Shown here in pieces: positions 1 to 9,240 of a DNA stretch of 64,000 nt (positions are counted from its first letter, which is position 1; every line of letters starts with the position of its first letter). The translations under genes were made by a program, and so were the position numbers. Source of the stretch: Hyphomicrobiales bacterium (lineage in GTDB: Bacteria > Pseudomonadota > Alphaproteobacteria > Rhodospirillales > JACKKN01); NCBI GenBank assembly GCA_024236415.1, contig JACKKN010000003.1:310001-374000 (forward strand), given 5' to 3'. The notes below the pieces were generated by a model. The model was not told where the DNA came from. It searched no databases and saw only the letters and a list, made by a program, of their open reading frames with translations.

Positions 1-464
1 AGGACCCAGGCGTAGGCCGCCAGCCACCCGCCGGCGCCGACCAGGCCCGACCACAGGACCAGTCCCGGCGAAAAGCTGAACGCGGCGACGCCGAGGATGA
101 TGAACAGGTAGGGATAGATGTCGAACTTGAACATGAAGATCTGCGGCAGCGCCATGGCCGGTTCCGGCGGCAGGACCGCGACGGCGACGCAGAACAGCGC
201 CAGGTCGATGGTGACGAAGACGTACTTCACCCACTTGCGGTCCCAGGCCGAGCCGATCAGCAGAAAATGGAAGATGCCGAGCGCCGCCAGCACCAGCAGC
301 GCCAGGACGATATCCGTCGCCCGCTCGGCGCCGCGCGTCGGCACCAGCCACAGCCCGACCACCAGCAGGGCCACCAGCCGGCCCTTGATGGCCAGCTTCA
401 GGCCCGTCTGCTCGGCGGCGTAGAAGGTCTGCTCGATGTCGGTCTGGATTTGGTCCTTGGCCAT
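1..464 (-). CDS. Membrane protein N-terminus, adenylate/guanylate cyclase-like (partial)
   Basis: An open frame runs from an ATG at 464 (minus) off the left edge, giving 154 residues without a stop. The protein begins MAKDQIQTDIEQTFYAAEQ, a short soluble helix, followed by about five hydrophobic segments (roughly residues 30-45, 52-70, 80-95, 110-125 and 130-150). The pattern of a short amphipathic start, a polytopic sensor region and an FKFDIYPYLF stretch resembles the membrane N-terminus of class III adenylate/guanylate cyclases in Rhodospirillales. That comparison is from memory, and the catalytic domain lies outside the window. GC and codon use match the neighbours. It could equally be the membrane part of another signalling enzyme such as a histidine kinase. 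Confidence 0.5.
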   Translation of the reverse strand, partial: MAKDQIQTDIEQTFYAAEQTGLKLAIKGRLVALLVVGLWLVPTRGAERATDIVLALLVLAALGIFHFLLIGSAWDRKWVKYVFVTIDLALFCVAVAVLPPEPAMALPQIFMFKFDIYPYLFIILGVAAFSFSPGLVLWSGLVGAGGWLAAYAWV

Positions 465-614
465 GGGAACTCGTCCGCTGAGGGGGGGCGAGGAAGAAAT
501 CGGGTCGGGCAGTCTGCGCGGCAACCTAGCACAGAAACCGGGACGGTATGATGGTTCTCCTTGCCCGCGCGCGGCCATGGCCGCACCATGGCTATAGATG
601 CGGAGGCGAACGCC

Positions 615-1400
615 ATGCAAGATACCATCGACCTCGACCGCTACCCCCTCGACCGGCCGGGGACCCCGGCCTGGGAGGACCTGGTGGCCAATTGCCGGCG
701 GACCCTGGACGCCGACGGGTTGTTCAACCTGCCGGGCTTCCTGCGCCCCGCCGCCCTGGCCGCCGCCGTGGCCGAGGTGCGGCCGGTGCTGGACACCGCC
801 GCCTTCACCCACGAGCGCGAGCACAACATCTATTTCCAGCCCCGGGTCGAGGGCCTGGCCGCGGACCACCCGGCCCTGACCCGGTTCCGGACCCGCAACC
901 GCACCGTCTGCGCCGACCAGATGGGCGCGGCGCTGGTGGTGCGCCTGTATGAATGGCCGCCCTTCGCCGCCTTCCTGGCGGCGGCCATGGGCAAGGCGCG
1001 GCTGTGGACCATGGACGACCCGCTGGCGCGGGTGAACGTGATGGCCTATGGCGACGGCGACACCCTGAACTGGCACTTCGACCGTTCGGAATTCACCACC
1101 ACCCTGCTGCTGCAGGCGCCCGAGGGCGGCGGCGCGTTCGAATACGCCAAAGACCTGCGCGGCGACGGCGACCCCAACCACGACGGCGTGGCGCGCCTGA
1201 TCCGGGGCCAGGCGCCGACCACGGTCCTGCCCCTGGAGCCCGGCACCCTGAACGTCTTCCGCGGCCGCAACACGGCCCACCGGGCCACCGCCGTGCGCGG
1301 CGCCACGCCCCGGATCATCGCCGTGTTCTCCTACTACGAACGGCCCGGGGTGACCTTCTCGGCCGAGGAGCGGTTGGGGTTTTACGGCCGCGCGGCGTGA
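615..1400 (+). CDS. 2-oxoglutarate/Fe(II)-dependent oxygenase (ArpA/BesD-like fold)
   Basis: The protein is 261 aa. An Fe(II)-binding facial triad is visible: H154-F-D156 in NWHFDRSEF and H222 in RNTAHRATAV, with R233 in TPRIIAV as the probable 2-oxoglutarate anchor. The sequence pattern resembles the HalD/BesD/ArpA group, which includes carrier-free amino-acid halogenases and hydroxylases. Halogenases of that group replace the Asp of HxD with Gly. Here Asp is present, so hydroxylation is expected rather than halogenation. The substrate is unknown; a free amino acid or amine is plausible from the family. The start at 615 is preferred over an in-frame ATG 54 nt upstream because GGAGG lies 8 nt before it. 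The gene stands alone and is convergent with the sensor gene downstream. Confidence 0.75.
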   Translation: MQDTIDLDRYPLDRPGTPAWEDLVANCRRTLDADGLFNLPGFLRPAALAAAVAEVRPVLDTAAFTHEREHNIYFQPRVEGLAADHPALTRFRTRNRTVCADQMGAALVVRLYEWPPFAAFLAAAMGKARLWTMDDPLARVNVMAYGDGDTLNWHFDRSEFTTTLLLQAPEGGGAFEYAKDLRGDGDPNHDGVARLIRGQAPTTVLPLEPGTLNVFRGRNTAHRATAVRGATPRIIAVFSYYERPGVTFSAEERLGFYGRAA

Positions 1401-1452
1401 CGGACAGCCGGGGCCGCCCGCCCGCCGCCGGTCGCCGCCGCGTCAACAGGGG

Positions 1453-4400
1453 TCACAGGCGAAATCCGACCACCGACACGTCGTCCCGCCGGTTCTCTTG
1501 CCCCTGGAACGCCGACAGGGCTTGCAGCACCGCGTCCTTCTGGTCGGCCATGGGCAAGCCTTGGATCGACCTCAGCAGGTCCATGAACCGCCGCTTGCCG
1601 AACATGCGGCCCGAGGCGCCGCCGACCTGGTCGGTCAGGCCGTCCGTGGTCAGGTAGAAGGAGGCCCCCGGCAGCATCTCGACGACCTTGTTGGTATAGA
1701 CCTGGTCCGGGGACACGGCGCGGTATCCGACACTGGCGCGGTCGCCCTTGACCTCGCTTACCCCCGTCGAGTCGGCGACGAACAGCGAGAAGCGGGCGCC
1801 GGCGAACACCAGCTCGCCGGCGCCCGGCCGGAGCCGGCAGATGCCCACGTCCATGCCGTCGTCGCCGCCGGATATCCCCGAGTCCTGGCCCAGGTAGCGC
1901 TTGATGCTGCGGTTCAGGATGTGCAGCACGGCGGCCGGGTCGCCGTCGGGCCGTTCGCGCATGGCCCGGTCCAGGGACCCGGTGGCGATCAGGCTCATGA
2001 ACGCCCCGGGAACCCCGTGTCCGGTGCAGTCGGCCAGGCCGACCAGGAAGCCGTCGCCGCAGGTGCGGTACCAGTAGATGTCGCCGCCGACCCGGTCGCG
2101 GGGCTCCCAGATCACGAAATGATCGGACAGGCTTTCCGTCAAATAGTGGTCCTGGGGCAGCATGGACCGCTGGATGCGGCTGGCATAGGCGATGCTGTCC
2201 GAGATGATGCTGAAGGCGTCGAACAGGTCCCGCTCGGCCTTGCGGCGGGTGGTGATGTCGCCCAGGACCACCACCGCGCCGCCGTCGGACGTCGACATCT
2301 TGCGCACGCTCAGGATGTGCCCGGGGGTGACGACCTCGGACTCCATGAACCCCGGCGACAGGTATCGCTCCAGACGCTGCGCGGCCAGCTGCTCGGGATC
2401 GCCAGGCCCGAAATAGCCTTCCGACGCCGCAAAAAGGAAGACATCGCGGATCGGCTTGCCCACGGCGACCATGTCCAGGGGTGCGTCGATCAGGTCCACA
2501 TAGCGCTGGTTGAACATGCGGTACCGCCCCTGGTCGTCCAGAGTGTAGATCCCGTCCGACATGTTCTCCATGGCCAGGCGCAGGTTCAGTTCCTTCTCGG
2601 CCAGCTCCCGCTGCCGCTGCTTGCGCTCGGTGATGTCGCGGACGATGCCGGTGAACATCCACTCGCCGTCGATGGCCGCCTCGCCGATGGCCAGGTCCAT
2701 GGGAAACCGGGTTCCGTCCTTGCGCAATCCCTCGACCTCGCGGCCATAGCCGATGACCTTCGCTTCTCCGGACTCGAGGTAGTTGCCCAGGTAGCGGTCG
2801 TGTTCGCCGCGGTAGGGTTCCGGCATCAGGACCTTGATGTTGCGGCCGATCACCTCGTCGCTGGCATAGCCGAAGATCGACTGGGCGGCGGGGCTGAAGG
2901 TTTCGATAATTCCCTGGGCATCGATCACGATCACGCCGTCGGCCGCGGTATCGATGACCGACCGCATGCGGCCCTCGCTGCGCCGCAGGGCCGCGCGCTG
3001 CCGGTTGATCTGGCGGTTCCAGACGGCGACGACCAGCAGCACGACGCAGAACCCCGCGGCGACCCGCCAGACCAGGGAGTAGTCGATCACCGATTCCTGC
3101 TTGATGCTCACCCACTTGTTGTGGATGCGGCTGCGTTCGGCGCGCGAAATGGATGCCAGGCCCTTCTCCACGATCCGTGCCAGCCTGGACAGGTCGCTGC
3201 GGACGCCGAACACCTGCTTGTTGGCGTAGGGCGTCGGCGCCGCCACCTTGAGCCCCGAGATTCCCGCCCGCTGCATGCCGAAGGACGACGTGGCCAGATC
3301 CTCGACGAAGGCGAAGGCCCGGCGTGACGCCAACGCCTTGAGCCCGTCCTCGACGGTGTCGACGGCGACCAGCTTGATGGAGGCATGGTTCCTTGCCAGG
3401 TAGTGGTGGGCGCTGTAGTCCCGGACCACCGCCACGTTGCGGCCGTTGAGGCTTTCCAGCCCTTCGACGAACGGCGCGTCGTCCCGGGTCAGGATGACGA
3501 TGGGGAATTCGACGAAGGGCGCCGTGAAGGAGATCTTGTCCGACTGCGGGCTGGTGTTGGACAGGGTGGATACCAGGTCGATCTTGCCGCCGTCCAACTG
3601 GTCCAGGGTTTCCGTCAGGCTGTCGGTGGGCACGAAATCGATTTCCACGCCCAGCCGCGTTTCCAGCAGGTCGACGTAGTCCGACGCGATCCCCTGGTAG
3701 TCGCCCTTGGGTCCGACGAAGTCGATGGGGGCCCGCAGCGGGTCCGTGCCCATGCGGATCGGTTCGTGGGTGCGCAGGAACGCGCGTTCCTCGGGCGTCA
3801 GGTCGACGGTCACCGCCTCGCCCCACAGGTTGTCGCTCAGGGCGCCCCAGCGGGCCCGGATTTCCTGGTGTTCGGCCGGGGTCAGGGAATCGAGCGCCTT
3901 GTCCAGGATGGTCGCCAGCTCCGGCCAGTCCCTGCGCACGCCGATGCTGCGCCGCTCCTCGGGAAGGGGCGAGCGGCCGGCGATGGTCAGTTCGGAAATG
4001 TCGTGGCGGTTGAGGATGTACTTCACGATGGCCAGGTTTTCCGAGACCAGCTGGGCGCGGCCGTCGGCCAGGGCCCGGAATTTCTCGGTGGGGTCTTCGA
4101 CGACCAGAAGCTCGACCTTGGGGAAGAAGCGCTTGATGTCGTCGATTTCCACGTCGCCCTTGGCGACCGCCATGGTCTTGCCGTCCAGCGCCTCCGGATC
4201 GGCGCCGGACTCCTGCCCCTTGCGCACGACGATCACCTGGGGATAGGTCAGATAGGGCTGGGTGAAGGCCAGGAATTCCTTGCGTTCGGTGACCGGGATC
4301 AGGGCCGGGGCCATGTCGGCCAGGCCCCGGCGCAATTCCTCCACGGCCCGGATCCGCGTCGGCACCGGGACGACCTCGAACCGCAGCCCCGTGCGCTTGC

Positions 4401-6036
4401 GGACGGCGTCCAGGTAGTCGGCGGTCAGGCCGCGGTAGGAGCCGTCGCTGTCGATGGATTCGAAGGGCCGGCGGTCCTCGGCCACGGCGATGCGGATCAC
4501 CGGATGTTCGGCGATCCACGCCTTCTCGTCGGCGGTCAGGGTCAGTCGCGCCCGTTCCATGGCGGCGCCCGCATCGACCCAGTTGCCCAGGATCGCCTTG
4601 CGCTCCTTGACCGAGATCCCGTCCAGGGCCTTCTGCAGGATGTCGCGCAGGATCGGCCAGTCCTTGCGCACCCCGAAGGCGTTGACCGAGGCCGTTTCCT
4701 CGATCCGTGCCTGGGCCCGCACATTGCTGATCAGGCCCTCCTGCATGGTGTACAGGGCGACGGCGCGGTTGCCCACATAGGCGTCCACCTCGCCCCGCGA
4801 CAGCGCGTCCAGGGCGTTGCTGGTCGACTCGTACTCGCGGACCCGGACCTGGGGGTACTTGCGGGCCAGGACGTCGACCAGGAAGAACCCCCGCTCGATG
4901 CCCACGGTCTTCCCCGCCAGGTCGGCCAGGCCGGCATAGGCGGGCGCGCCGTCCCGCGCGAAAATCACGTGGGGCACGGTGACATAGGGGGTCGTGAAGT
5001 TGAAGAACGCCTCGCGGTCCGGCCGCGGCGTGATGCCGCTGAGCACGTCCAGCTCCCCGTTCTTGGCCTTCTCGTAGATCTCCTGCCAGCTGCCCGGCTC
5101 GATCTTCAGGACCCCGCCCAGGTGCTGGTTCAGGGCATTGATCATGTCCGCGCCGATCCCCCGCGGCCGGCCCAGGGAGTCCACGTAGTCCATGGGCGGC
5201 CAGGCCTTCATGACGCCGACCCGGATCTCGCGGTGGCTGGCCAGCCAGGCCCGCTCGGCGGCGGTCAGGCGCAGGTCGGTCTTCTGGGCCACGGCGGAGA
5301 ACGCCTGCGTCAGGGCCAGGTGGTAGATGGATTTGGGGTCCGCCTTCAGCGCCCGGATCCGGGTGTCGACGGCCGCCAGAAGGGCGCCGCTGCGGTCCTT
5401 CGGGGCCGCGAACAGGATGCGGAACGGGTACAGGACGACGCCGGTCTCGCGCAGGCTGGTGGTTTCCAGGTGCCGGGACGCGAACAGGCGGCTAGCGATC
5501 ACGGCGTCCGCCCGCCCCCGTTCCACCAGGTCGAAGGCATCCTCGAAGGTGTCGGCCGGCACCGGCACCGGGCGGATGGCGTAGGCCTGGGCGTCGAGGG
5601 CGAAGTTCCGGGCCTGGATCGAGCCTTCCAGCACGGCGACCCGCTTGCCGTCCAGGTCGAGGATCGAGCGGATGGACTCCGGGTCCTTGGCGTAGACCCG
5701 CGACCAGTCCGAGAGCACGGTCTCCTCGCTGAAATCGAACCGCTTGGCCCGTTCCGCCGAGTAGGCCACGTCGGGCATCAGGTCGATGGTGCCCTCTTCG
5801 ACCATCTTCAGGCAGGCGGCCCAGGCGCAGGGCACGTACTGCAGGGCCCAGCCTTCCTCCTTGGCGATGTGGTCGAGGACCGCCGGATAGAAGCCGTGCG
5901 CCTGGCCACTATCGTCGAAGTAGATTTTCGGCGGGTTCTGATAAATTCCAACTTTTAATGGCGTTTGCTGCGCCATTGCCGAATGGGCGAGAAAAAATCC
6001 TACGATGAATACCGCCAAAGATTTTACGAATTTCAT
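1453..6036 (-). CDS. Sensor with four tandem SBP_bac_3 domains, two PAS domains and a SpoIIE-type PP2C phosphatase
   Basis: A very large protein (1527 aa from this ATG). A signal peptide ends near AMA-QQ (residue 23). Four periplasmic solute-binding (SBP_bac_3) domains follow, at about 26-248, 270-488, 513-733 and 758-978; the later three are each preceded by an L-T-x-x-E-x-x-W/F linker. One membrane helix lies at about 990-1006, PAS domains at about 1023-1140 and 1153-1268, and a C-terminal SpoIIE/PP2C phosphatase from about 1300. Likely metal-binding acidic residues sit in VGGDIYW, LADCTGHG, TTDGLTD and RRDDVSVVGF. The input side resembles BvgS-type sensors, but the output is a serine/threonine phosphatase instead of a histidine kinase. 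No anti-sigma-factor or antagonist gene lies next to it. An upstream TTG at 6057 with AGGA six nt ahead is an alternative start; ATG 6036 gives a more typical signal peptide. Confidence 0.88.
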   Translation of the reverse strand: MKFVKSLAVFIVGFFLAHSAMAQQTPLKVGIYQNPPKIYFDDSGQAHGFYPAVLDHIAKEEGWALQYVPCAWAACLKMVEEGTIDLMPDVAYSAERAKRFDFSEETVLSDWSRVYAKDPESIRSILDLDGKRVAVLEGSIQARNFALDAQAYAIRPVPVPADTFEDAFDLVERGRADAVIASRLFASRHLETTSLRETGVVLYPFRILFAAPKDRSGALLAAVDTRIRALKADPKSIYHLALTQAFSAVAQKTDLRLTAAERAWLASHREIRVGVMKAWPPMDYVDSLGRPRGIGADMINALNQHLGGVLKIEPGSWQEIYEKAKNGELDVLSGITPRPDREAFFNFTTPYVTVPHVIFARDGAPAYAGLADLAGKTVGIERGFFLVDVLARKYPQVRVREYESTSNALDALSRGEVDAYVGNRAVALYTMQEGLISNVRAQARIEETASVNAFGVRKDWPILRDILQKALDGISVKERKAILGNWVDAGAAMERARLTLTADEKAWIAEHPVIRIAVAEDRRPFESIDSDGSYRGLTADYLDAVRKRTGLRFEVVPVPTRIRAVEELRRGLADMAPALIPVTERKEFLAFTQPYLTYPQVIVVRKGQESGADPEALDGKTMAVAKGDVEIDDIKRFFPKVELLVVEDPTEKFRALADGRAQLVSENLAIVKYILNRHDISELTIAGRSPLPEERRSIGVRRDWPELATILDKALDSLTPAEHQEIRARWGALSDNLWGEAVTVDLTPEERAFLRTHEPIRMGTDPLRAPIDFVGPKGDYQGIASDYVDLLETRLGVEIDFVPTDSLTETLDQLDGGKIDLVSTLSNTSPQSDKISFTAPFVEFPIVILTRDDAPFVEGLESLNGRNVAVVRDYSAHHYLARNHASIKLVAVDTVEDGLKALASRRAFAFVEDLATSSFGMQRAGISGLKVAAPTPYANKQVFGVRSDLSRLARIVEKGLASISRAERSRIHNKWVSIKQESVIDYSLVWRVAAGFCVVLLVVAVWNRQINRQRAALRRSEGRMRSVIDTAADGVIVIDAQGIIETFSPAAQSIFGYASDEVIGRNIKVLMPEPYRGEHDRYLGNYLESGEAKVIGYGREVEGLRKDGTRFPMDLAIGEAAIDGEWMFTGIVRDITERKQRQRELAEKELNLRLAMENMSDGIYTLDDQGRYRMFNQRYVDLIDAPLDMVAVGKPIRDVFLFAASEGYFGPGDPEQLAAQRLERYLSPGFMESEVVTPGHILSVRKMSTSDGGAVVVLGDITTRRKAERDLFDAFSIISDSIAYASRIQRSMLPQDHYLTESLSDHFVIWEPRDRVGGDIYWYRTCGDGFLVGLADCTGHGVPGAFMSLIATGSLDRAMRERPDGDPAAVLHILNRSIKRYLGQDSGISGGDDGMDVGICRLRPGAGELVFAGARFSLFVADSTGVSEVKGDRASVGYRAVSPDQVYTNKVVEMLPGASFYLTTDGLTDQVGGASGRMFGKRRFMDLLRSIQGLPMADQKDAVLQALSAFQGQENRRDDVSVVGFRL

Positions 6037-6128
6037 GGAATTTTGAATGTCTCGCAAAATTTTCCTTATCGATTTTCGTCTTTATGACGACTTCTCGAAA
6101 GTTCCGAGCCTATTTTGTTTGAGAATTC

Positions 6129-6140
6129 CAAGTATACTTG
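6129..6140. promoter_or_regulatory. Perfect 12-bp palindrome in AT-rich divergent promoter region
   Basis: CAAGTATACTTG is a perfect 12-bp palindrome. It lies in a markedly AT-rich stretch (about 5940-6240) between the divergent sensor gene and the SHMT-like gene. Nothing in the window identifies the cognate regulator. It is about 93 bp from the sensor start and 189 bp from the PLP-enzyme start. Confidence 0.35.
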
Positions 6141-6192
6141 TGTTTCGCCACGTCATATTCTCCAATTACGACCACCAATCGTAGTTGAAATT

Positions 6193-6206
6193 TTGATTTA
6201 AGTCAA
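6193..6206. promoter_or_regulatory. FNR/FixK-type box
   Basis: TTGATTTAAGTCAA has the form TTGA-N6-TCAA, the core recognised by FNR/FnrL/FixK/DNR regulators of the CRP family, with one deviation from the full TTGAT-N4-ATCAA consensus. It lies in the intergenic region between the divergent sensor phosphatase and SHMT-like genes, so either could be under oxygen control. Function is inferred from the motif only. Confidence 0.4.
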
Positions 6207-6328
6207 ACATCACCATGACATTTATTTTGCGAGACTGTCCAACGGATCCGCCGGTGCCGGGCCGCCCGCCATGTTGCGGGGGTCGCTTTTCCGCTATGCT
6301 CGCGCCCCGTTCCACAGAGGAGAATGCC

Positions 6329-7666
6329 ATGACCCGACTTGCCCGCCGGCCCTGGGTGCCGGTCGCCAGCGAGGATCTGGTGCAGGACCTGGCCACGCGG
6401 GCGGCGGGCATGGACAGCGACGCCCTGGCCGGCCGCATCGAGGCGCTGGTGGCGCGCAACCTGGAGATCCACGACCGCGCGTGCTTCAACCTGAACCCGG
6501 CCACCAACGTCATGAACCCGGCGGCCGAGGCGGTACTGGCCCGGGGACTGGGCAGCCGGCCGTCCCTGGGCTACCCCGGGGCCAAGTACGAGACCGGGCT
6601 GGAGGCCATCGAGGAGATCGAGGTGATCGCCGCCGAGCTGGCCGCCGAGATCTTCGGCGCCACCCATGCCGAGGTCCGCGTGCCCTCGGGCGCCATCTCC
6701 AACCTGTACGGCTTCATGGCCCTGGCCCGGCCGGGGGACGCCATCATCGCGCCGCCGCCGGCCATCGGCGGCCACGTCACCCACCACGGCGCCGGCTGCG
6801 CCGGGCTGTACGGCCTGGTCACCCACCCGGCCCCGGTGGACGCCGATGGCTACACCGTGGACCTGGACGCCCTGCGCGACCTGGCGCGGCGGGTGCGGCC
6901 CCGGCTGATCACCATCGGCGGCAGCCTGAACCTGTTTCCCCATCCGGTGCGCGAGGTGCGCGCCATCGCCGACGAGGTGGGGGCGGCGGTGCTGTTCGAC
7001 GCCGCGCATCAGTGCGGCATCATCGCCGGCGGGGTCTGGGCCAATCCGCTGGACGAGGGCGCCCACCTGATGACCATGAGCACCTACAAGAGCCTGGGCG
7101 GGCCGGCCGGCGGGCTGATCGTCACCAACGACGCCGACATCGCCCGGCGCCTGGACGCCATCGCCTTTCCCGGCATGACCGCGAACTTCGACGCCGCCAA
7201 GGCGGCGGCCCTGGCCATCACCCTGCTGGACTGGCGCGAATACGGCGCCGCCTACGCCCGGGCCATGGTCGAGGTGGCCCAGGCCATGGCCCAGGCGCTG
7301 GCCGGCCATGGCCTGCCCGTCTTCGCCGCCGACCGGGGCATGACCCGGTCGCACCAGTTCGCGCTGCAGGCGGCGGCCTTCGGCGGCGGCCAGGCGGCGT
7401 CCTACCACCTGCGCCGGGCCGGTTTCCTGGCCTGCGGCATCGGCCTGCCCCTGGCCGAGGTGGCGGGGGACCTGAACGGCCTGCGCCTGGGCACGCCCGA
7501 GCTGGTGCGCCGGGGGGTGGACGCCGGCGCGGCGCGGCAGATCGCCGACCTGGTGGCCGAGGCCCTGAAATCGCCGGACCCCGAATCGGTGGCGCCGCGC
7601 ACGGCGGCCCTGCGGGCCCGGTTCACGGGGCTGCACTACATGCGTGGCGGCGCGGTCACTCGCTGA
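6329..7666 (+). CDS. Serine hydroxymethyltransferase-like PLP enzyme
   Basis: The protein is 445 aa with a fold-type I PLP architecture. The Schiff-base lysine is K254 in STYKSLGGPAGG, which corresponds to the THK-x-LxGPRGG motif of SHMT. D224/H227 in FDAAHQCG match the PLP-ring Asp and His of the SHMT DxAH motif, and PSGAISNLYGFMA is the usual SGxxAN region. The sequence is diverged from housekeeping GlyA and slightly longer, so it is more likely a paralogue acting on another beta-hydroxy or alpha-methyl amino acid. The start at 6329 has AGAGGAG 6-12 nt upstream; a longer frame back to 6215 lacks such a site. The 3' end overlaps the convergent gamma-glutamyltransferase gene by 11 bp. Confidence 0.75.
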   Translation: MTRLARRPWVPVASEDLVQDLATRAAGMDSDALAGRIEALVARNLEIHDRACFNLNPATNVMNPAAEAVLARGLGSRPSLGYPGAKYETGLEAIEEIEVIAAELAAEIFGATHAEVRVPSGAISNLYGFMALARPGDAIIAPPPAIGGHVTHHGAGCAGLYGLVTHPAPVDADGYTVDLDALRDLARRVRPRLITIGGSLNLFPHPVREVRAIADEVGAAVLFDAAHQCGIIAGGVWANPLDEGAHLMTMSTYKSLGGPAGGLIVTNDADIARRLDAIAFPGMTANFDAAKAAALAITLLDWREYGAAYARAMVEVAQAMAQALAGHGLPVFAADRGMTRSHQFALQAAAFGGGQAASYHLRRAGFLACGIGLPLAEVAGDLNGLRLGTPELVRRGVDAGAARQIADLVAEALKSPDPESVAPRTAALRARFTGLHYMRGGAVTR

Positions 7667-9221
7667 CGGCGTAGCTGGCCCGGCGCCGGTCGGCGCCGCC
7701 GAACAGCACGCCCTCGGGCCCGCGCTGGATGGCGTTGACCCCGCCCAGGATGCGGGTCCAGGGGCCCATGTCCCGGGGCGTGAAGCCGCTGGCGGCGATC
7801 TCCTCGACCCAAGCCGGCGGGCAGCGGTTCTCGTACATGACCTCGGGCCCGGTGTCGTGGCGCACCCGGGGCGCGTCGATGGCCTGCTGGATGTTCATGC
7901 CGCGCTCCAGCAGGTTCATGAGCACCTGGAACAGGGTCTGCGGCTGGCCGTGGTCGCCCGGGGTGGCGATGGCCAGGTCGCAGCCGTCGCCGATCAGCAG
8001 GGCCGGGCTGAGGGTGTGGAACGGCCGGTGACCGGGCAGCAGGCCGCGCACGGGATGGTCGCTGATCTCTTCCAGGTACAGGCGGTTGTGCATGACGATC
8101 CCGGTGGCGGGGGAGACGACGCAACTGCCGAACTCCTCGAACAGGCTCTGCACCCAGCTCACGGCGTTGCCCCGGCGGTCGACCACCACCAGGGTGCTGG
8201 TGTCGCCGCCGCCGGCGCGGCTTTCCGTGTCGCGGGCGCCGGCCTGGTCCAGCAGGTCGTCGAAGGGCTCGTCGTCGAGGGTCGACTTCTTCAGGGGCGT
8301 GCGCGCCGGGTCGGCGGCCAGGGCGTCGCGCCTGGCGAAGGCCACCTGCTTGAGGCGCAGGTAGTCGGCCACCGACGGGCCGCCGGTGGCGCCGGTGCGC
8401 GCCTTGTGGGCGCCCCACAGGCCGGCCAGGTAGGCCAGCGCCAGGCCCTGGGAGTTGGGCGGCGCCACGTGCAGGCGCCGGCCGTCCAGGGGCACCGACA
8501 GGGACGGCGTGACCAGGGTCCCGTGCCCAGCCAGGTCGGCGCGGGTCAGTAGGGCGCCGGCGGCCTCCAGGTCGCGCACCAGGCTGTCCCCCACCTCGCC
8601 CTGGTACAGGGCGCGGCTGCCGTCCCGGGCCAGGGCGCGCAGGGTGTCGGCCAGGCGCGGCTGGCGGATGCGCTGGCCCAGGGGGCGGTCGCCCGGGGCG
8701 CCGTAGATATCGGCCAGGGCCGGGAACCGGGCCGCCAGGTCGCGGTAGACGTCGCCGGCGAAGAAGGTCTGCAGCACCACGTCCAGGGGCACGCCGGTCT
8801 CGGCCAGGTCGATGGCCGGTTGCAGGGCCTCGGAGAAGGGCAGGGTGCCGAAGCGGTCGAGCACCGATTCCCAGGCGTGGACCACGCCGCAGACGCTCAT
8901 GGCCAGGGGGCCGCGCGGCGGAATCTCGGCCAGGCCGCGGCGCCGGAACTCCGCCACCGTGGCCGCCGCCGGGGCGCGGCCGCTGCCGTTGATGGCGAAC
9001 ACCTGGTCCGACTCGCGGTGGTAGCACAGCGCGATGGCGTCGCCGCCAACCCCGTTCATGTTGGGAATGGCCACGGCCAGGGTGGCGGCGGCGGTGATGG
9101 CGGCGTCGAAGGCGTTGCCGCCGGCGCGCAGCACCGCGGCGCCGGCCTCGGAGGCGCGGTGGTGGCCGCTGACCACCATGCCGCCGTCGGACATGAGGAT
9201 GGGGCGGGTCGCTGTCGTCAT
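7656..9221 (-). CDS. Gamma-glutamyltransferase family protein
   Basis: A 521-aa N-terminal-nucleophile hydrolase of the GGT family, which cleaves gamma-glutamyl bonds or transfers the glutamyl group. The precursor self-cleaves before a conserved threonine. Here that is T341 in GGGDTSTLVVVDRRGNAVSW, leaving a large subunit of about 340 residues and a small subunit of about 180. Length and the N-terminal SGHHRASEAGAAVLRAGGNA block fit the family. No signal peptide is seen, so the enzyme is probably cytoplasmic, unlike glutathione-degrading periplasmic GGT. It is followed 19 bp later on the same strand by nothing and preceded by the DoeA-like M24 gene, which ends 19 bp upstream of its ATG; the two are likely co-transcribed. 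The substrate may be a gamma-glutamylated amine or amide rather than glutathione. Confidence 0.85.
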   Translation of the reverse strand: MTTATRPILMSDGGMVVSGHHRASEAGAAVLRAGGNAFDAAITAAATLAVAIPNMNGVGGDAIALCYHRESDQVFAINGSGRAPAAATVAEFRRRGLAEIPPRGPLAMSVCGVVHAWESVLDRFGTLPFSEALQPAIDLAETGVPLDVVLQTFFAGDVYRDLAARFPALADIYGAPGDRPLGQRIRQPRLADTLRALARDGSRALYQGEVGDSLVRDLEAAGALLTRADLAGHGTLVTPSLSVPLDGRRLHVAPPNSQGLALAYLAGLWGAHKARTGATGGPSVADYLRLKQVAFARRDALAADPARTPLKKSTLDDEPFDDLLDQAGARDTESRAGGGDTSTLVVVDRRGNAVSWVQSLFEEFGSCVVSPATGIVMHNRLYLEEISDHPVRGLLPGHRPFHTLSPALLIGDGCDLAIATPGDHGQPQTLFQVLMNLLERGMNIQQAIDAPRVRHDTGPEVMYENRCPPAWVEEIAASGFTPRDMGPWTRILGGVNAIQRGPEGVLFGGADRRRASYAVSE

Positions 9222-9240
9222 GGTCGCGGTGTCCTGTGGC

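Noticed and set aside
3385..5958. Long open frame on the plus strand opposite the giant sensor gene
   Set aside because: It is an antisense shadow of a high-GC gene; its protein has no recognisable domain and the minus-strand frame shows clear conserved motifs throughout.
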